From JBASEY01 sp049652745 (GTDB taxonomy: Bacteria; CSSED10-310), in contig JBASEY010000052.1 in assembly GCA_049652745.1 (NCBI GenBank), positions 23,278 through 87,277 on the forward strand: a stretch of 64,000 nt of DNA, in the 5' to 3' direction. Positions 29,101-37,879 of the stretch are shown piece by piece. Numbering within the stretch: the first letter of the stretch is position 1; each line of letters opens with the position of its first letter. The notes under the pieces were generated by a model that saw only the letters and a program-made list of their open reading frames with translations, ran no database searches and was not told the DNA's origin. The position numbers and the translations under genes were made by a program.

Positions 29101-32100
29101 CACATGGTCTGATTATCGGCCATGTGATGTATGGATTTTTCATTTCCGAAATTCTTCGCCGGGCAGGTGTCGTTCCGGATGCTGTTATCGGGTACAGCCT
29201 GGGTGAATCGACCGGCTTGGTCGCTCAGAGAATCTGGGCTGATCGCGATCGCATCTTGAATACCCTGCAGAAATCCGATCTGTTCATCGACGGATTGGCG
29301 GGAGCTTGCACTGTTTTGGCCGATGCATGGAATATTTCAGAACCAAAATGGCGGGTCTGTATCGTCAACTTACCGGAAAACATCGTCAGAAAACGGTTGG
29401 AAAAATATGAACGATTGCATCTGATGATTGTCAACACTTCGGAGCAGTGTGTCATTGGAGGTCACGGGCCTGACCTGGAAAATTTTCTTGCCGCCGACAA
29501 CCTGTCAGGTATCGATATTGACGGGGTCACCGTGGCACATGTTCCTGAAGTGCTTGGTGTTGCTGAAGAATATCGAAGTTTACATCTACATCCTGTGACG
29601 GTGCCTGAATCGATCCAGGTTTATTCAGGCGCTTGGTCGAAAGCCTATTCAGTCACTATGGATAACTGTGCAGATTCGATAGTGGCTCACGCAACCGGAA
29701 CCATCGATTTTGTTCAAACCATCGAGGCCGCTTATCGTGACGGCATACGGCACTTTGTCGAAATCGGCCCGGGAAGAAGCTGCAGCGGCATGATACGCCA
29801 CATTTTACAGGGTCGGGATTATATTCTAGATACTTTGGATATAAAGGATCTGACTGCGACGGAATCGATCTTCAATTTCTTGGAAAAATTGCGCAAACAG
29901 GGTCATCCTATCGACCTGCCATCCGTATTGCCGAGGACCACTTCCAAATGGAAACCGCCGGCGCCGGAAGCGACCAACGGGATACCGTGCAGGCCGGAAT
30001 ACAAAAAACTGGAAGAGCTTATTATCGAGCGGTCATCAAAGGTTCGAACCGCATGCCATTTCGAAAAACGAACCCATTCGGAATTCAGTCGTTCAGCGCC
30101 CGATCCCGTCACGGCCAATTTCGGTAAACTTATGGATGAAACCGGAAGCGCCGTCCGTGATGCTCACGCCGTTTATCTTGAACTGTCGCGACAGTGGACG
30201 GAATCGATTCGGAGATTGATTGCATTTCAAACAAATCTGCTGCCCCAAGTGTTACCAGCTACTGAAAAGTATAAATCATCTGCCATCGCCGACCAACGGA
30301 TACAATCTCGTCCAGTCTTTTTAGATCGAGCGCAATGCCTGGAATTCGCTATCGGCTCTATCGGTAAAGTGCTGGGTCCCGCTTTTGCGGAAGCCGACAC
30401 CTTCCCTACGCGGGTCAGGCTGCCGGATGAACCGCTGATGCTTGTGGACAGAGTTTTGGAAGTTGGTGGTGAAGCCCTGTCAATGACATCGGGCTCCGTT
30501 GTGACGGAACACGATGTTTTACCGGGATCATGGTACCTGGACCAAGGCAAATGCCCTGTTTGCATTACGGTCGAAGCCGGCCAGGCGGATTTGTTCTTGT
30601 CCGCTTATCTGGGAATTGATTTTCAAACCCGCGGCTTACAGAAATACCGGCTTCTGGACGCAGAAATAACCATGCATCGCGACTTGCCCAAGCCCGGTGA
30701 AACCATTCGATACGATATCCGAATCAACCATTTCTTCCGTCAGGGCAACGTGTGGTTGTTTCATTTTGAATATGACGCGACCATCTTCGGCAAACCGATG
30801 CTGACGATGAGAAATGGCTGTGCAGGATTTTTCTCCGATGAAGATCTGGCTGCAGGGCAGGGTATCATAAAATCGCGCCTGGACACTGATTTTACTATGA
30901 CGAAGAAATCCGATCGCTCTCCTTATATGTTCACGTCACCCGGTATAGAATCTTTATCGGAAAACCAACTTGAAGCCCTGCGTCATAGCGACCTTGAAGA
31001 GTGTTTTGGCGTGGAATTTCGGAATCTCGACATCAAAAATCCTCCGATATTACCGGGCGGGCACATGCATTTGATCGATCGTATTCTTGAATTGGACACC
31101 TCCGGTGGATCATGTGGTCTGGGTAAAATCACCGCCGAAGCGGATATCGATCCGAATGCCTGGTTTTTGACATGTCATTTCGTCGACGACATGGTCATGC
31201 CGGGAACACTTATGTATGAGTGTTGTTTTCATACGTTCCGCGTCTTGCTGATGCGCATGGGATGGCTTGGGGAGCGGGATCGTTTTGCCTGGGATCCCAA
31301 ACCCGGAGTCCCCGCCCGATTGAAATGTCGCGGTCAAGTCATTCCAGGCACCAAAACGGCCGCTTATGAAGTCTGTATAACCGATATGGGTCTGGATCCT
31401 GTACCCTATGCGGTCGCTGATGCGCTCATGTACGCAGACGGCAGACCTGTGGTCGAAATACGAGGCATGTCAGTTCAGTTGAATGGATTGACGCGCTCGA
31501 CAATCGAGCATGTCTGGAGTAACTCAAAAAGCGATGTTGTATCTGCGTCACCTGCCGTTCATCCTTTGAAAAGCTCTGTCGATGCGACCAGAACAGAACA
31601 GGAATATCCTGAGCCGGGTCTTCTGCCCGCTTTATATACCAAGGAAAACATCCTGGCATTCTCCAATGGTAAACCCTCCGAAGGGTACGGCAGCCGATAT
31701 GAGCCGTTTGATAAGGATCGCTTCATCGCTCGTCTTCCCGGACCTCCATACCAATTTCTTGACCGAATTGTCTTGGTGCGGGCGGAGCCATGGAAAATGA
31801 CTTCCGGCGGGTTGGTGGTTACGGAGTATGACATGCCGGCTTCCGATTGGTATCTCGATGCGAACGGAACATCGGGTATGCCCTATGCCGTTCTGCTCGA
31901 AATCGCCTTGCAGCCATGCGGCTGGTATTCCGCTTATATGGGTTCAGCTTTGCATAGTGACACGGATTTACACTATCGGAATCTGGGAGGCAGCGGTGTT
32001 ATTCATCGGCTGCCGATATCCGGTGACAATACGTTGGCTGTCGCAGTGAAATCACTGTCCGTATCACATTCCGGCGGCATGATTCTTCAGCATTTCGCTT

Positions 32101-32690
32101 TTAAAGTTTATGATAAACAAGGTGATATTTACACCGGTGAAACCACGTTCGGATTTTTCGACCCGCCGGCATTGAAAAACCAAGTGGGTATCAGAGATTT
32201 CAAGCCAATCGATGCCGGTCAACACCCTGAAACCAGGCCGTTCCCATATCCGGCACATCGTTTGTTGACGAAATTTCCTTTGAAAATGATGGATACCATC
32301 ACGGTTCTGGATGTGAAGGGTGGCGCTGCCGGGTTGGGATTTATCGAAGGTTCAAAACGAGTGGACCCGAATGAGTGGTTCTTCGCGGCGCATTTTTACC
32401 AAGACCCTGTTTGGCCGGGTTCGTTGGGTATCGAGGCTTTTCTTCAGCTTGTTCAGGTCATGGCTCTGGAACGATGGGGGGATCGTATCGAACGGTTCGA
32501 TATAACGAACGCACCACATCGATGGCGTTACCGCGGTCAGGTCATCCCCTCCAACCGCGAGGTCACGGTTCAGGCCGTTGTCACGGCTGTTGACGAGACT
32601 CGAAGAACGATGCGTGCGGATGGTGTTTTATTTGTTGATGGTCGCCCGATCTATACCATTTCCGATTTTGAGGTGATGGCTGTTGTCTGA
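26127..32690 (+). CDS. pfaC: PUFA synthase subunit KS-CLF-AT-DH-DH (PfaC / Pfa3 type)
   Basis: 2187 aa, 24 bases after the previous gene. Domains: active ketosynthase about 15-455 (C208 in DAACASSLYAI, ECHGTGTPVGDA, NVGHLLTAAG); chain-length factor about 500-930, a KS-like domain whose Cys is replaced by Glu in FTVSADEISGS; acyltransferase about 935-1270 (FVYPGSG, S1024 in GYSLGES); then four hotdog units making two FabA-like dehydratase/isomerase pairs (CHFVDDMVMPG at about 1682, AHFYQDPVWPG at about 2088). FabA-type DHs set the cis double bonds. An AT between CLF and DHs resembles myxobacterial Pfa3, but the C-terminal acylglycerol-phosphate acyltransferase I associate with that protein is absent; the protein ends at the last hotdog. 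A free fatty acid or another acyltransferase would have to complete release. Confidence 0.92.
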   Translation: MPTRSHKIKSGVPYDAAHDALDIAIVGIGGLLPGSDSLDDFWQLISSGKSASSKIPENRWPVDPDSILNSEKTAEDKTRSIHACLLKDLNFNPDKFPLDKNLLQNLDPLFHITLLAGHAAVDDMRGKYPDKKRCGIILGNIILPTEYVSGMARQWALPVIENIVTGAHPKNETCPIHPLNIYPAASPAALLAQSLGFEGGAFTIDAACASSLYAIKLAVIELMSGRLDLVLTGGVSRPDCMYTQMGFTQLQAISPSGICSPFDRKADGLVVGEGAGMVVLKRLPDAVGDGDVIYGVIRGIGISNDIEGSIFAPAKEGQVRALRSAYRQAGWSPWDIDLVECHGTGTPVGDAVEFSSMETVWRETEGSRPEKCVIGSVKSNVGHLLTAAGGAGLLKILLAFKHRYLPPSAHFTHPSDRINLNQSAFRILSEPEPWTTRGPHIPRRAAISAFGFGGINAHMLIEEFIDDHGCESKTHDKTTQTEKPSKPTTDLAHASKKAPPVAIVGMAAAVGPWTDLEKLQRRLFEDKNPKTGGGTSSAAATQAWHWNGFDHSEWFQTHIVDPKTWTGYCLGRVTIPPGRFRIPPAELAEMLPQQLLMLKVAADAVEQGGWREEKAIESGVFIGIGLDLNTTNFQIRWCLNQIAPEWFSRKDPDTRPPAEPIADAWSPPLTANRVMGALGGIVAGRVSRALKVGGVGFTVSADEISGSIALATAVKMLQNGDIAQALAGAVDFNCDWRALIGCAYRHGLQPEPDKPIEGNACPPVSEGAVAFVLKRLEDAEAAGDTILAVIDEINLETPVNSDIPSLLSWESTDKKLIDSDSNEPFPFKSKDFIGDIGAAAGMFDILLGIASLHHRVFPRNDDPCPQYWLNNRENGPRKALIKNVSFTGSRFSILLEEHEPSSAELPALPLLSSAVASFKHTEPTSSQLKEPVKMAFVYPGSGNHRPFLGREPAYMFRHILDELSRESLQLKNMFVPEIYWCEPDKTVMDENAHGLIIGHVMYGFFISEILRRAGVVPDAVIGYSLGESTGLVAQRIWADRDRILNTLQKSDLFIDGLAGACTVLADAWNISEPKWRVCIVNLPENIVRKRLEKYERLHLMIVNTSEQCVIGGHGPDLENFLAADNLSGIDIDGVTVAHVPEVLGVAEEYRSLHLHPVTVPESIQVYSGAWSKAYSVTMDNCADSIVAHATGTIDFVQTIEAAYRDGIRHFVEIGPGRSCSGMIRHILQGRDYILDTLDIKDLTATESIFNFLEKLRKQGHPIDLPSVLPRTTSKWKPPAPEATNGIPCRPEYKKLEELIIERSSKVRTACHFEKRTHSEFSRSAPDPVTANFGKLMDETGSAVRDAHAVYLELSRQWTESIRRLIAFQTNLLPQVLPATEKYKSSAIADQRIQSRPVFLDRAQCLEFAIGSIGKVLGPAFAEADTFPTRVRLPDEPLMLVDRVLEVGGEALSMTSGSVVTEHDVLPGSWYLDQGKCPVCITVEAGQADLFLSAYLGIDFQTRGLQKYRLLDAEITMHRDLPKPGETIRYDIRINHFFRQGNVWLFHFEYDATIFGKPMLTMRNGCAGFFSDEDLAAGQGIIKSRLDTDFTMTKKSDRSPYMFTSPGIESLSENQLEALRHSDLEECFGVEFRNLDIKNPPILPGGHMHLIDRILELDTSGGSCGLGKITAEADIDPNAWFLTCHFVDDMVMPGTLMYECCFHTFRVLLMRMGWLGERDRFAWDPKPGVPARLKCRGQVIPGTKTAAYEVCITDMGLDPVPYAVADALMYADGRPVVEIRGMSVQLNGLTRSTIEHVWSNSKSDVVSASPAVHPLKSSVDATRTEQEYPEPGLLPALYTKENILAFSNGKPSEGYGSRYEPFDKDRFIARLPGPPYQFLDRIVLVRAEPWKMTSGGLVVTEYDMPASDWYLDANGTSGMPYAVLLEIALQPCGWYSAYMGSALHSDTDLHYRNLGGSGVIHRLPISGDNTLAVAVKSLSVSHSGGMILQHFAFKVYDKQGDIYTGETTFGFFDPPALKNQVGIRDFKPIDAGQHPETRPFPYPAHRLLTKFPLKMMDTITVLDVKGGAAGLGFIEGSKRVDPNEWFFAAHFYQDPVWPGSLGIEAFLQLVQVMALERWGDRIERFDITNAPHRWRYRGQVIPSNREVTVQAVVTAVDETRRTMRADGVLFVDGRPIYTISDFEVMAVV

Positions 32691-32852
32691 TGCCCTCTAG
32701 GTGATCACGAAAAAAATACCGGAAATATTGCTTATTTTATTATTTTCCTTAAAATTGTAATCAATCTTTCGAATCGCCCATTCTTTTCGACGGATATGAT
32801 GTGTTCTTAATGAGGAATAGGGTTGAAAAATGTTTTTTTCAGGAGGAGAACA

Positions 32853-33152
32853 ATGGTTAATCAAGGGCCGCTTCAAGTTTTATTCGATTTTTCTTTTTCC
32901 GAGTTCATAACGACGCGCATAATAAAAATCCTTTTTATTATCGGTATATTGATTTCGGCAATTGGGTCTATCGGGTTTATTGTCATGGGTTTTTCATCCA
33001 GCGTACTGATGGGAATAGTATTTCTTCTACTGTCACCTATCGTGTTTTTACTATATGTATTGCTTGCAAGAGTCTGGTGCGAAATGATCATTGTCTTATT
33101 CAAAATAGCCGAAAATACATCCCGCATGGTTGAGAAGGAAAAACACGAATAG
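32853..33152 (+). CDS. Small DUF4282-like membrane protein
   Basis: 99 aa. ATG 32853 is chosen because AGGAGGAG sits 5 bases before it. Sequence LQVLFDFSFSEFITTRIIKILF, two membrane helices, then RVWCEMIIVLFKIAENTSRM match the DUF4282 family (FxxxITPxIIKIxY...R...E..IVxFxIxENL). Function is unknown. It follows the PUFA synthase by 160 bases with no terminator seen between them, so transcription could continue into it. Confidence 0.8.
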   Translation: MVNQGPLQVLFDFSFSEFITTRIIKILFIIGILISAIGSIGFIVMGFSSSVLMGIVFLLLSPIVFLLYVLLARVWCEMIIVLFKIAENTSRMVEKEKHE

Positions 33153-33247
33153 TCTTGCCGGTGACATTGCCTTAAATATCACCTTGTATTTGCCTGCCCA
33201 AGCTGCGATAAGAACTTTTTCCTTTTGAAGACTAAACCGAGTTTTGA

Positions 33248-34543
33248 ATGCCTGATTTGGAAAATTTACGGAAGAAGTGGAAAAAGGCACGGGTTCGATC
33301 TGCTCGTTTTGCATGGCCCCCAAACTGGTTGGAAGCCGTCACCACCGAGCTAGGGCTCGATATTTCCGATCGGCGGCACGTTAAAAGCATCGCCTCCGCG
33401 ATAAAGAGGCTCAGCGATACATTCATCGAACAAACCAGTGCAAAGCCGGTCGGCGGCAGGAATTCATCCGTCCAATCACGATGGCTGTATGGCGATGACA
33501 ACCTGCTGCGTACGGCTTATGCCGCCTATTATCTTCCTGTCAACGTGCCCAAACTTGTAGAAATGTTTGAATCTGTCCGATTCCCATGGGACTCCGTCGG
33601 CCATATTCTGGATATCGGCACCGGACCGGGGACTGCCGCCATCGCCGGCCTTATAGCTCGTGCGCGCACTGGTTTGACTTCACCGGTCGATATCACGGTA
33701 TGCGATCATAGTCGCGATTTTTTAGAGCTGTCAAAACAGATGATCGCGGTATTTAGACGTATCTTGAACATTCCAGGCACCGATCTTTCCTATCACTTCA
33801 TCCTATCGTCTGATTCGGGTAAAAACGACCATATCTATCAAAAAACAGGATATGATTTAGTTCTGGCAGCCAACATTGTCGCTGAACTGCCGAAAAACAT
33901 TACAGCCGAATTGCCGAGTTACCTCGCTGATTGCGTCAACCCCGGCGGATATGTGGTACTCGTCGAGCCCGCACGACGACAGCCTGCTCGTCAAGTCACC
34001 GCTGTTCGGGACAAGCTGACAAAAATCGGCTGGAAAGTCTTATATCCCTGCCCGGCTTCATATCCCTGCCCTCTGATGTCTCGTCAAAAAGACTGGTGTC
34101 ATCACCGGCTGCTCTGGCAAGCGCCTGAACATATTTCCGCAATCGACGGATTGATTGGTATGGAGAAAAACCTATTGAATTTCACGGGTTTTATACTGGA
34201 AAAACCATCGGAAACAGACTCAATTTTTGCTGAATCCGAAGTTCTTTTCCAGGTTCGAAATCAAGGAGGCGATCGAGTCAGCCTTCCCGGCAGAGTCATC
34301 TCGGATGTGATGGCACAAAAAGGACGGTATTGTGTGCATGTCTGCGGTATCTTCGATGGAAAAGCACGTGCGTTGCCGACAGTGTTGGAAAAAAAACGAA
34401 TGACGAATTATACTGAATGTCTTGCGGGTCTGGCTCGATATGACCTGATCCGTTTGGAAAATGTCGGTATTCGGGAGAATCGATTGATTTTGGATGAAAA
34501 CAGCCGACTTACGACATGTATCGATGACAGTGATCAGGAGTGA
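33248..34543 (+). CDS. Rsm22-family rRNA methyltransferase-like protein
   Basis: 431 aa. An N-terminal helical region ends in AYAAYYLPVNVPKLVEMFESV, the usual Rsm22 entry motif. A class I SAM-dependent methyltransferase fold follows (ILDIGTGPGTAAIAGLIA, then LVLAANIVAELPKN and VVLVEPARRQPARQ). CPCPASYPCP and WCHHRLLW near residues 260-290 fit the Cys cluster found in Rsm22, which is linked to mitochondrial and bacterial small-subunit ribosome assembly; the modified base is not certain. Weak ribosome site. The pcnB gene follows after 9 bases, so both belong to a run of overlapping genes extending to 40765. Confidence 0.85.
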   Translation: MPDLENLRKKWKKARVRSARFAWPPNWLEAVTTELGLDISDRRHVKSIASAIKRLSDTFIEQTSAKPVGGRNSSVQSRWLYGDDNLLRTAYAAYYLPVNVPKLVEMFESVRFPWDSVGHILDIGTGPGTAAIAGLIARARTGLTSPVDITVCDHSRDFLELSKQMIAVFRRILNIPGTDLSYHFILSSDSGKNDHIYQKTGYDLVLAANIVAELPKNITAELPSYLADCVNPGGYVVLVEPARRQPARQVTAVRDKLTKIGWKVLYPCPASYPCPLMSRQKDWCHHRLLWQAPEHISAIDGLIGMEKNLLNFTGFILEKPSETDSIFAESEVLFQVRNQGGDRVSLPGRVISDVMAQKGRYCVHVCGIFDGKARALPTVLEKKRMTNYTECLAGLARYDLIRLENVGIRENRLILDENSRLTTCIDDSDQE

Positions 34544-34552
34544 TCGACGCGC

Positions 34553-35881
34553 ATGGACCCTGTTATTCTACCGCGTGACAAACACAATATTTCCCGCGCA
34601 AATATCGACCGAGATGCCTTAAAGGTTTTGTACCGGCTGCATCAAAACGGGTATCTGGCTTATCTGGTCGGTGGAAGTGTACGAGACCTTTTACTGGGCA
34701 GGCAACCCAAAGATTTCGACGTTGTCACCGATGCCCGTCCACAGCAAATCAAGCATCTTTTTCGCAATGCTTTTCAAGTCGGCCGACGGTTTCAACTGAT
34801 GCATATCACTTTCCGCGATAAGCGAATCGAAACATCGACATTCCGGAAATGCCCGAAACAAGATAATACCGAAAACGGTGATTCTAATGATTTGCTTCTT
34901 CGCTGTGAAAATGAATTCGGAACACCTTATGAAGATGCATCCCGCCGAGATTTTACTATTAACGGATTGTTTTACAATATTGCCGATTTTTCCGTCATCG
35001 ATTATGTAGGCGGGTTAAAAGACCTGGAAACTCAAACAATTCGAAGTATCGGCGATCCTTGTATTCGTTTTCAAGAAGACCCCGTTCGAATGATACGCGC
35101 CGTCCGCATCAGCGGGCGAACCGGGTTTAAACTCGCCGATGATGTCGGCAGGGCGATATGGACTTACCGTGAGCATATTCTCCGATGCTCCCAGGCAAGA
35201 GTTTTGGAAGAGATACTTCAACTGCTCAGACATAATTCGTCTGAGCTGTCAATGCGACTTTTAAGGGATACCGGGTTGATGGAAATTATACTCCCGGAAA
35301 TTCTCGACCATTGGACCGATCCGGAAAAAGAAAAACGTGCATCTCAAATATTGAAATCTCTGGATGCTGTATCGGAACCCGAGTTTCCAAAAACCCCTTC
35401 ATTGCTTCTCGCCGCTCTCTTTTTGCCGGTTATGGAAGAAATCACCCACGATTTCGAACCTGGAAAAGAACTTCGCATCCTCGTCGAAAAAACTCTTAAA
35501 CCTTTCTCGAACCGCACTTTTTTACCGCGGCGCTTCTTTGACCGCATCACGCAAATCAGTATCGCCCAGCGTTGGTTTCAATCTAAAAAACACAAGCGTT
35601 TTCGACCGTCTGCTTTCGTGACACGCGCCTTTTTTAGAGAAACACTTGCGTTGGCATCGTTATACGTGCCGGCCGAAGACGATCGATGGCAACACAACCG
35701 CGATAAATGGCGCGTACGGATCTTGAATTCCGATCTATCCAAAAAAGAAAAAGACCACCTTTTGCGTTTATTGCAGTTCAAATCTCGACATTCCGCTCGA
35801 AGACACAGGAAAAAAAATAACTTTGCGACCCCGAAAACATCCGAAACCCCTAACGAACAATACCAGGAAACCGTTTCATGA
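34553..35881 (+). CDS. pcnB: Poly(A) polymerase / CCA-adding-like nucleotidyltransferase (PcnB type)
   Basis: 442 aa. The nucleotidyltransferase head has AYLVGGSVRDLLLGRQPKDFDVVTDA, where GGxVRD and DFD are the metal-binding active site, then FQVGRRFQLMHITF and IETSTFRK. RDFTINGLFYN and the neck IRAVRISGRTGFKL complete a class II polymerase. The GRRF...I(E)TSTFR pattern favours poly(A) polymerase over CCA-adding enzyme, but the two cannot be separated safely by eye. The C terminus is basic (KSRHSARRHRKKNN), as in RNA-binding PcnB. It would add 3' tails to RNA. The stop overlaps the following methyltransferase start as ATGA. Confidence 0.87.
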   Translation: MDPVILPRDKHNISRANIDRDALKVLYRLHQNGYLAYLVGGSVRDLLLGRQPKDFDVVTDARPQQIKHLFRNAFQVGRRFQLMHITFRDKRIETSTFRKCPKQDNTENGDSNDLLLRCENEFGTPYEDASRRDFTINGLFYNIADFSVIDYVGGLKDLETQTIRSIGDPCIRFQEDPVRMIRAVRISGRTGFKLADDVGRAIWTYREHILRCSQARVLEEILQLLRHNSSELSMRLLRDTGLMEIILPEILDHWTDPEKEKRASQILKSLDAVSEPEFPKTPSLLLAALFLPVMEEITHDFEPGKELRILVEKTLKPFSNRTFLPRRFFDRITQISIAQRWFQSKKHKRFRPSAFVTRAFFRETLALASLYVPAEDDRWQHNRDKWRVRILNSDLSKKEKDHLLRLLQFKSRHSARRHRKKNNFATPKTSETPNEQYQETVS

Positions 35882-36654
35882 CTCGAGATTCATTATCTGA
35901 TTTTATCGATAAAAAGCATTACAGCTATACTGCCTATGAAGAGGACTCCGTTACACAACAGTTCGACACCGCTCGTTTCAGCGGCTTTTTTGGCGAGTAT
36001 ATCGCTGAACACCAGGAAAATTTTCTACTGCAGCAAATAGGATCACCGGCAGGTCTCCGTATTCTGGATATCGGAGCCGGCACCGGCCGCATTTCGCTTC
36101 CTCTCAGCCGAATGGATGCACAAGTTCATGCCGCTGATGCATCCCTAAAAATGTTGCAGATACTTCAACAAAAAGCTTTTCTACAAGGCGTCTGTATTCC
36201 GCTGTCGCGTATCGATGCACATGCACTCCCTTTCACCGATCAGTCGTTCGATGTCGTTATGTCATTCCGTTTGATCATGCACGTAGTCGATTGGAAGCGA
36301 GTGGTTGCTGAGATATGTCGAGTTTCACGGGATTATGTGATTCTGGATTTTCCACCCTTGTCCGGATTCGCTGGTTTGGCGCCATTGATCCATCCCTTTA
36401 TTCGGCTTGTCCGTGAACACCATCAGTCGTATCGCGTATTCCGAATCGGCGAAGTCGTATCGGCGCTACATTCTGAAAACTTTGAAACAACCGCTATAGA
36501 CAAGCATCTTGTTCTGCCTTTTGGATTGCATCGATTCCTTAATTCGCCGGGATTTACGCGACTTACAGAATCTTTTCTACAAAAAATCGGTTTCCGAGAC
36601 ATGTTCGGCGCTCCCGTCACTCTCGTTGCACGCAGAAAAGGTGATTCAACATGA
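35878..36654 (+). CDS. Class I SAM-dependent methyltransferase
   Basis: 258 aa, starting inside the pcnB stop (ATGA). Motif I is ILDIGAGTGRISLPL, the acidic end of strand 2 is VHAADAS, and motif II-like ALPFTDQSFDVVMSF follows, giving a UbiE/Methyltransf_11 type fold. The N-terminal stretch DKKHYSYTAYEEDSVTQQFDTARFSG is typical of methyltransferases acting on small molecules or glycolipids. The substrate is unknown. Its stop overlaps a glycosyltransferase start, which suggests modification of a sugar or lipid in the same pathway. Confidence 0.85.
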   Translation: MTRDSLSDFIDKKHYSYTAYEEDSVTQQFDTARFSGFFGEYIAEHQENFLLQQIGSPAGLRILDIGAGTGRISLPLSRMDAQVHAADASLKMLQILQQKAFLQGVCIPLSRIDAHALPFTDQSFDVVMSFRLIMHVVDWKRVVAEICRVSRDYVILDFPPLSGFAGLAPLIHPFIRLVREHHQSYRVFRIGEVVSALHSENFETTAIDKHLVLPFGLHRFLNSPGFTRLTESFLQKIGFRDMFGAPVTLVARRKGDST

Positions 36655-37838
36655 ACCAAACGTTGAAAATCCTGATGATTGCACCTGAACCGGTTTTTCG
36701 GGTCCGCGGCACCCCTTTCAGCGTTCGTGACAGATGCCGGGTTTACTCGGACCTTGGGCACACCGTAGATCTGCTTACCTATCCTTTCGGCGATGATTTT
36801 TCTTTCCCGGGCATCAAAATCCATCGTATAAGAAAAATCCCGGGCATCAAAGATGTGGCGATCGGTTTTTCCTGGCAAAAGATACCATTGGACGCCCTTC
36901 TATTCGCTAAAACGTTCGCCGCACTGCATCGCACCCGCTACGATCTTGTCCATACACATGAAGAAGCCGGGATGATCGGTGCTCTTCTTGGACCCCTGTT
37001 CCGAACACCACATCTCTATGACATGCACTCCAGTCTTCCGCAACAGTTTGATAACTATAAGACATCGGGCTCAGGCATCGTCCTCAAATTTATGAATTGG
37101 TCTGAAAAATATATCCTGTCACACAGCGACGCCGTGATCGCAATCTGCCCTCATCTGAAACAAATTGCATTGGAGTCGGTTCCTGACGTCAATATCCATG
37201 TCATCGAAAATCTGGCGCAGCAACTGAGCACCGACCCCTCACCGGAAGATATCGCCGAGCTGCGAAAAGAATACGACTTGGAAAATGCTTTTATCGTCGG
37301 CTATACAGGGACATTCGAGGTCAACCAAGGACTGGAACTCATGGCGAAAGCATTGGCATTGGTTCAAGACTCGATGCCGGATGCCAGGTTGTTCTTCGTT
37401 GGGGGCAAACCTGAACAAGTGAATGCGTTCCGCAACTTTTGTCGGGAGTTAGGTATTGAGGATCGTGTTGTGCTGCCTGGTGTTCTACCGCCGGAAAAAA
37501 TGCAGACCGTCATGATGGCCTGTGATGTTTTGACATCACCGCGAAGCCGCGGAACAAATACACCTTTAAAGTTATACAGCTATTTGAAATCCGGCGTCCC
37601 AATCCTCGCTACCGATCTGCTGACGCATACTCAGGTGCTGGACAACACAACCGCCGTTCTGACCGAACCTTCGCCGGAAGCCCTGAGCAAGGGACTTCTG
37701 AAATTATACAAGGATCCGCCTTTAAGAAAAAAGCTGGCTCAAGCAGCGTTGGAACTGGAACAAAAACACTACAGTTATCCGGCATACCGTGAAAAGACAA
37801 TTCATCTGCTGGACACTATCGCCGCCTTGAGAAAATAG
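36651..37838 (+). CDS. Glycosyltransferase family 4 protein
   Basis: 395 aa, coupled to the preceding gene by ATGA. The N-terminal Rossmann half begins ILMIAPEPVFRVRGTPFSVRD and contains YDLVHTHEEAGMIGALL and PHLYDMHSSLPQQ. The C-terminal half has VGYTGTFEVNQGLELMAKA, FVGGKPEQV and a donor-binding region SPRSRGTNTPLKLYSYLKSG, which matches GT-B family 4 enzymes (PRxxGxNTPLKLYSYLASG). It probably transfers a sugar from a nucleotide donor to a lipid or glycan acceptor at the inner membrane. Confidence 0.88.
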   Translation: MNQTLKILMIAPEPVFRVRGTPFSVRDRCRVYSDLGHTVDLLTYPFGDDFSFPGIKIHRIRKIPGIKDVAIGFSWQKIPLDALLFAKTFAALHRTRYDLVHTHEEAGMIGALLGPLFRTPHLYDMHSSLPQQFDNYKTSGSGIVLKFMNWSEKYILSHSDAVIAICPHLKQIALESVPDVNIHVIENLAQQLSTDPSPEDIAELRKEYDLENAFIVGYTGTFEVNQGLELMAKALALVQDSMPDARLFFVGGKPEQVNAFRNFCRELGIEDRVVLPGVLPPEKMQTVMMACDVLTSPRSRGTNTPLKLYSYLKSGVPILATDLLTHTQVLDNTTAVLTEPSPEALSKGLLKLYKDPPLRKKLAQAALELEQKHYSYPAYREKTIHLLDTIAALRK

Positions 37839-37879
37839 TCCGCCGATGTATAGTCTTACAAAAAAGTGGAGGATAATGG

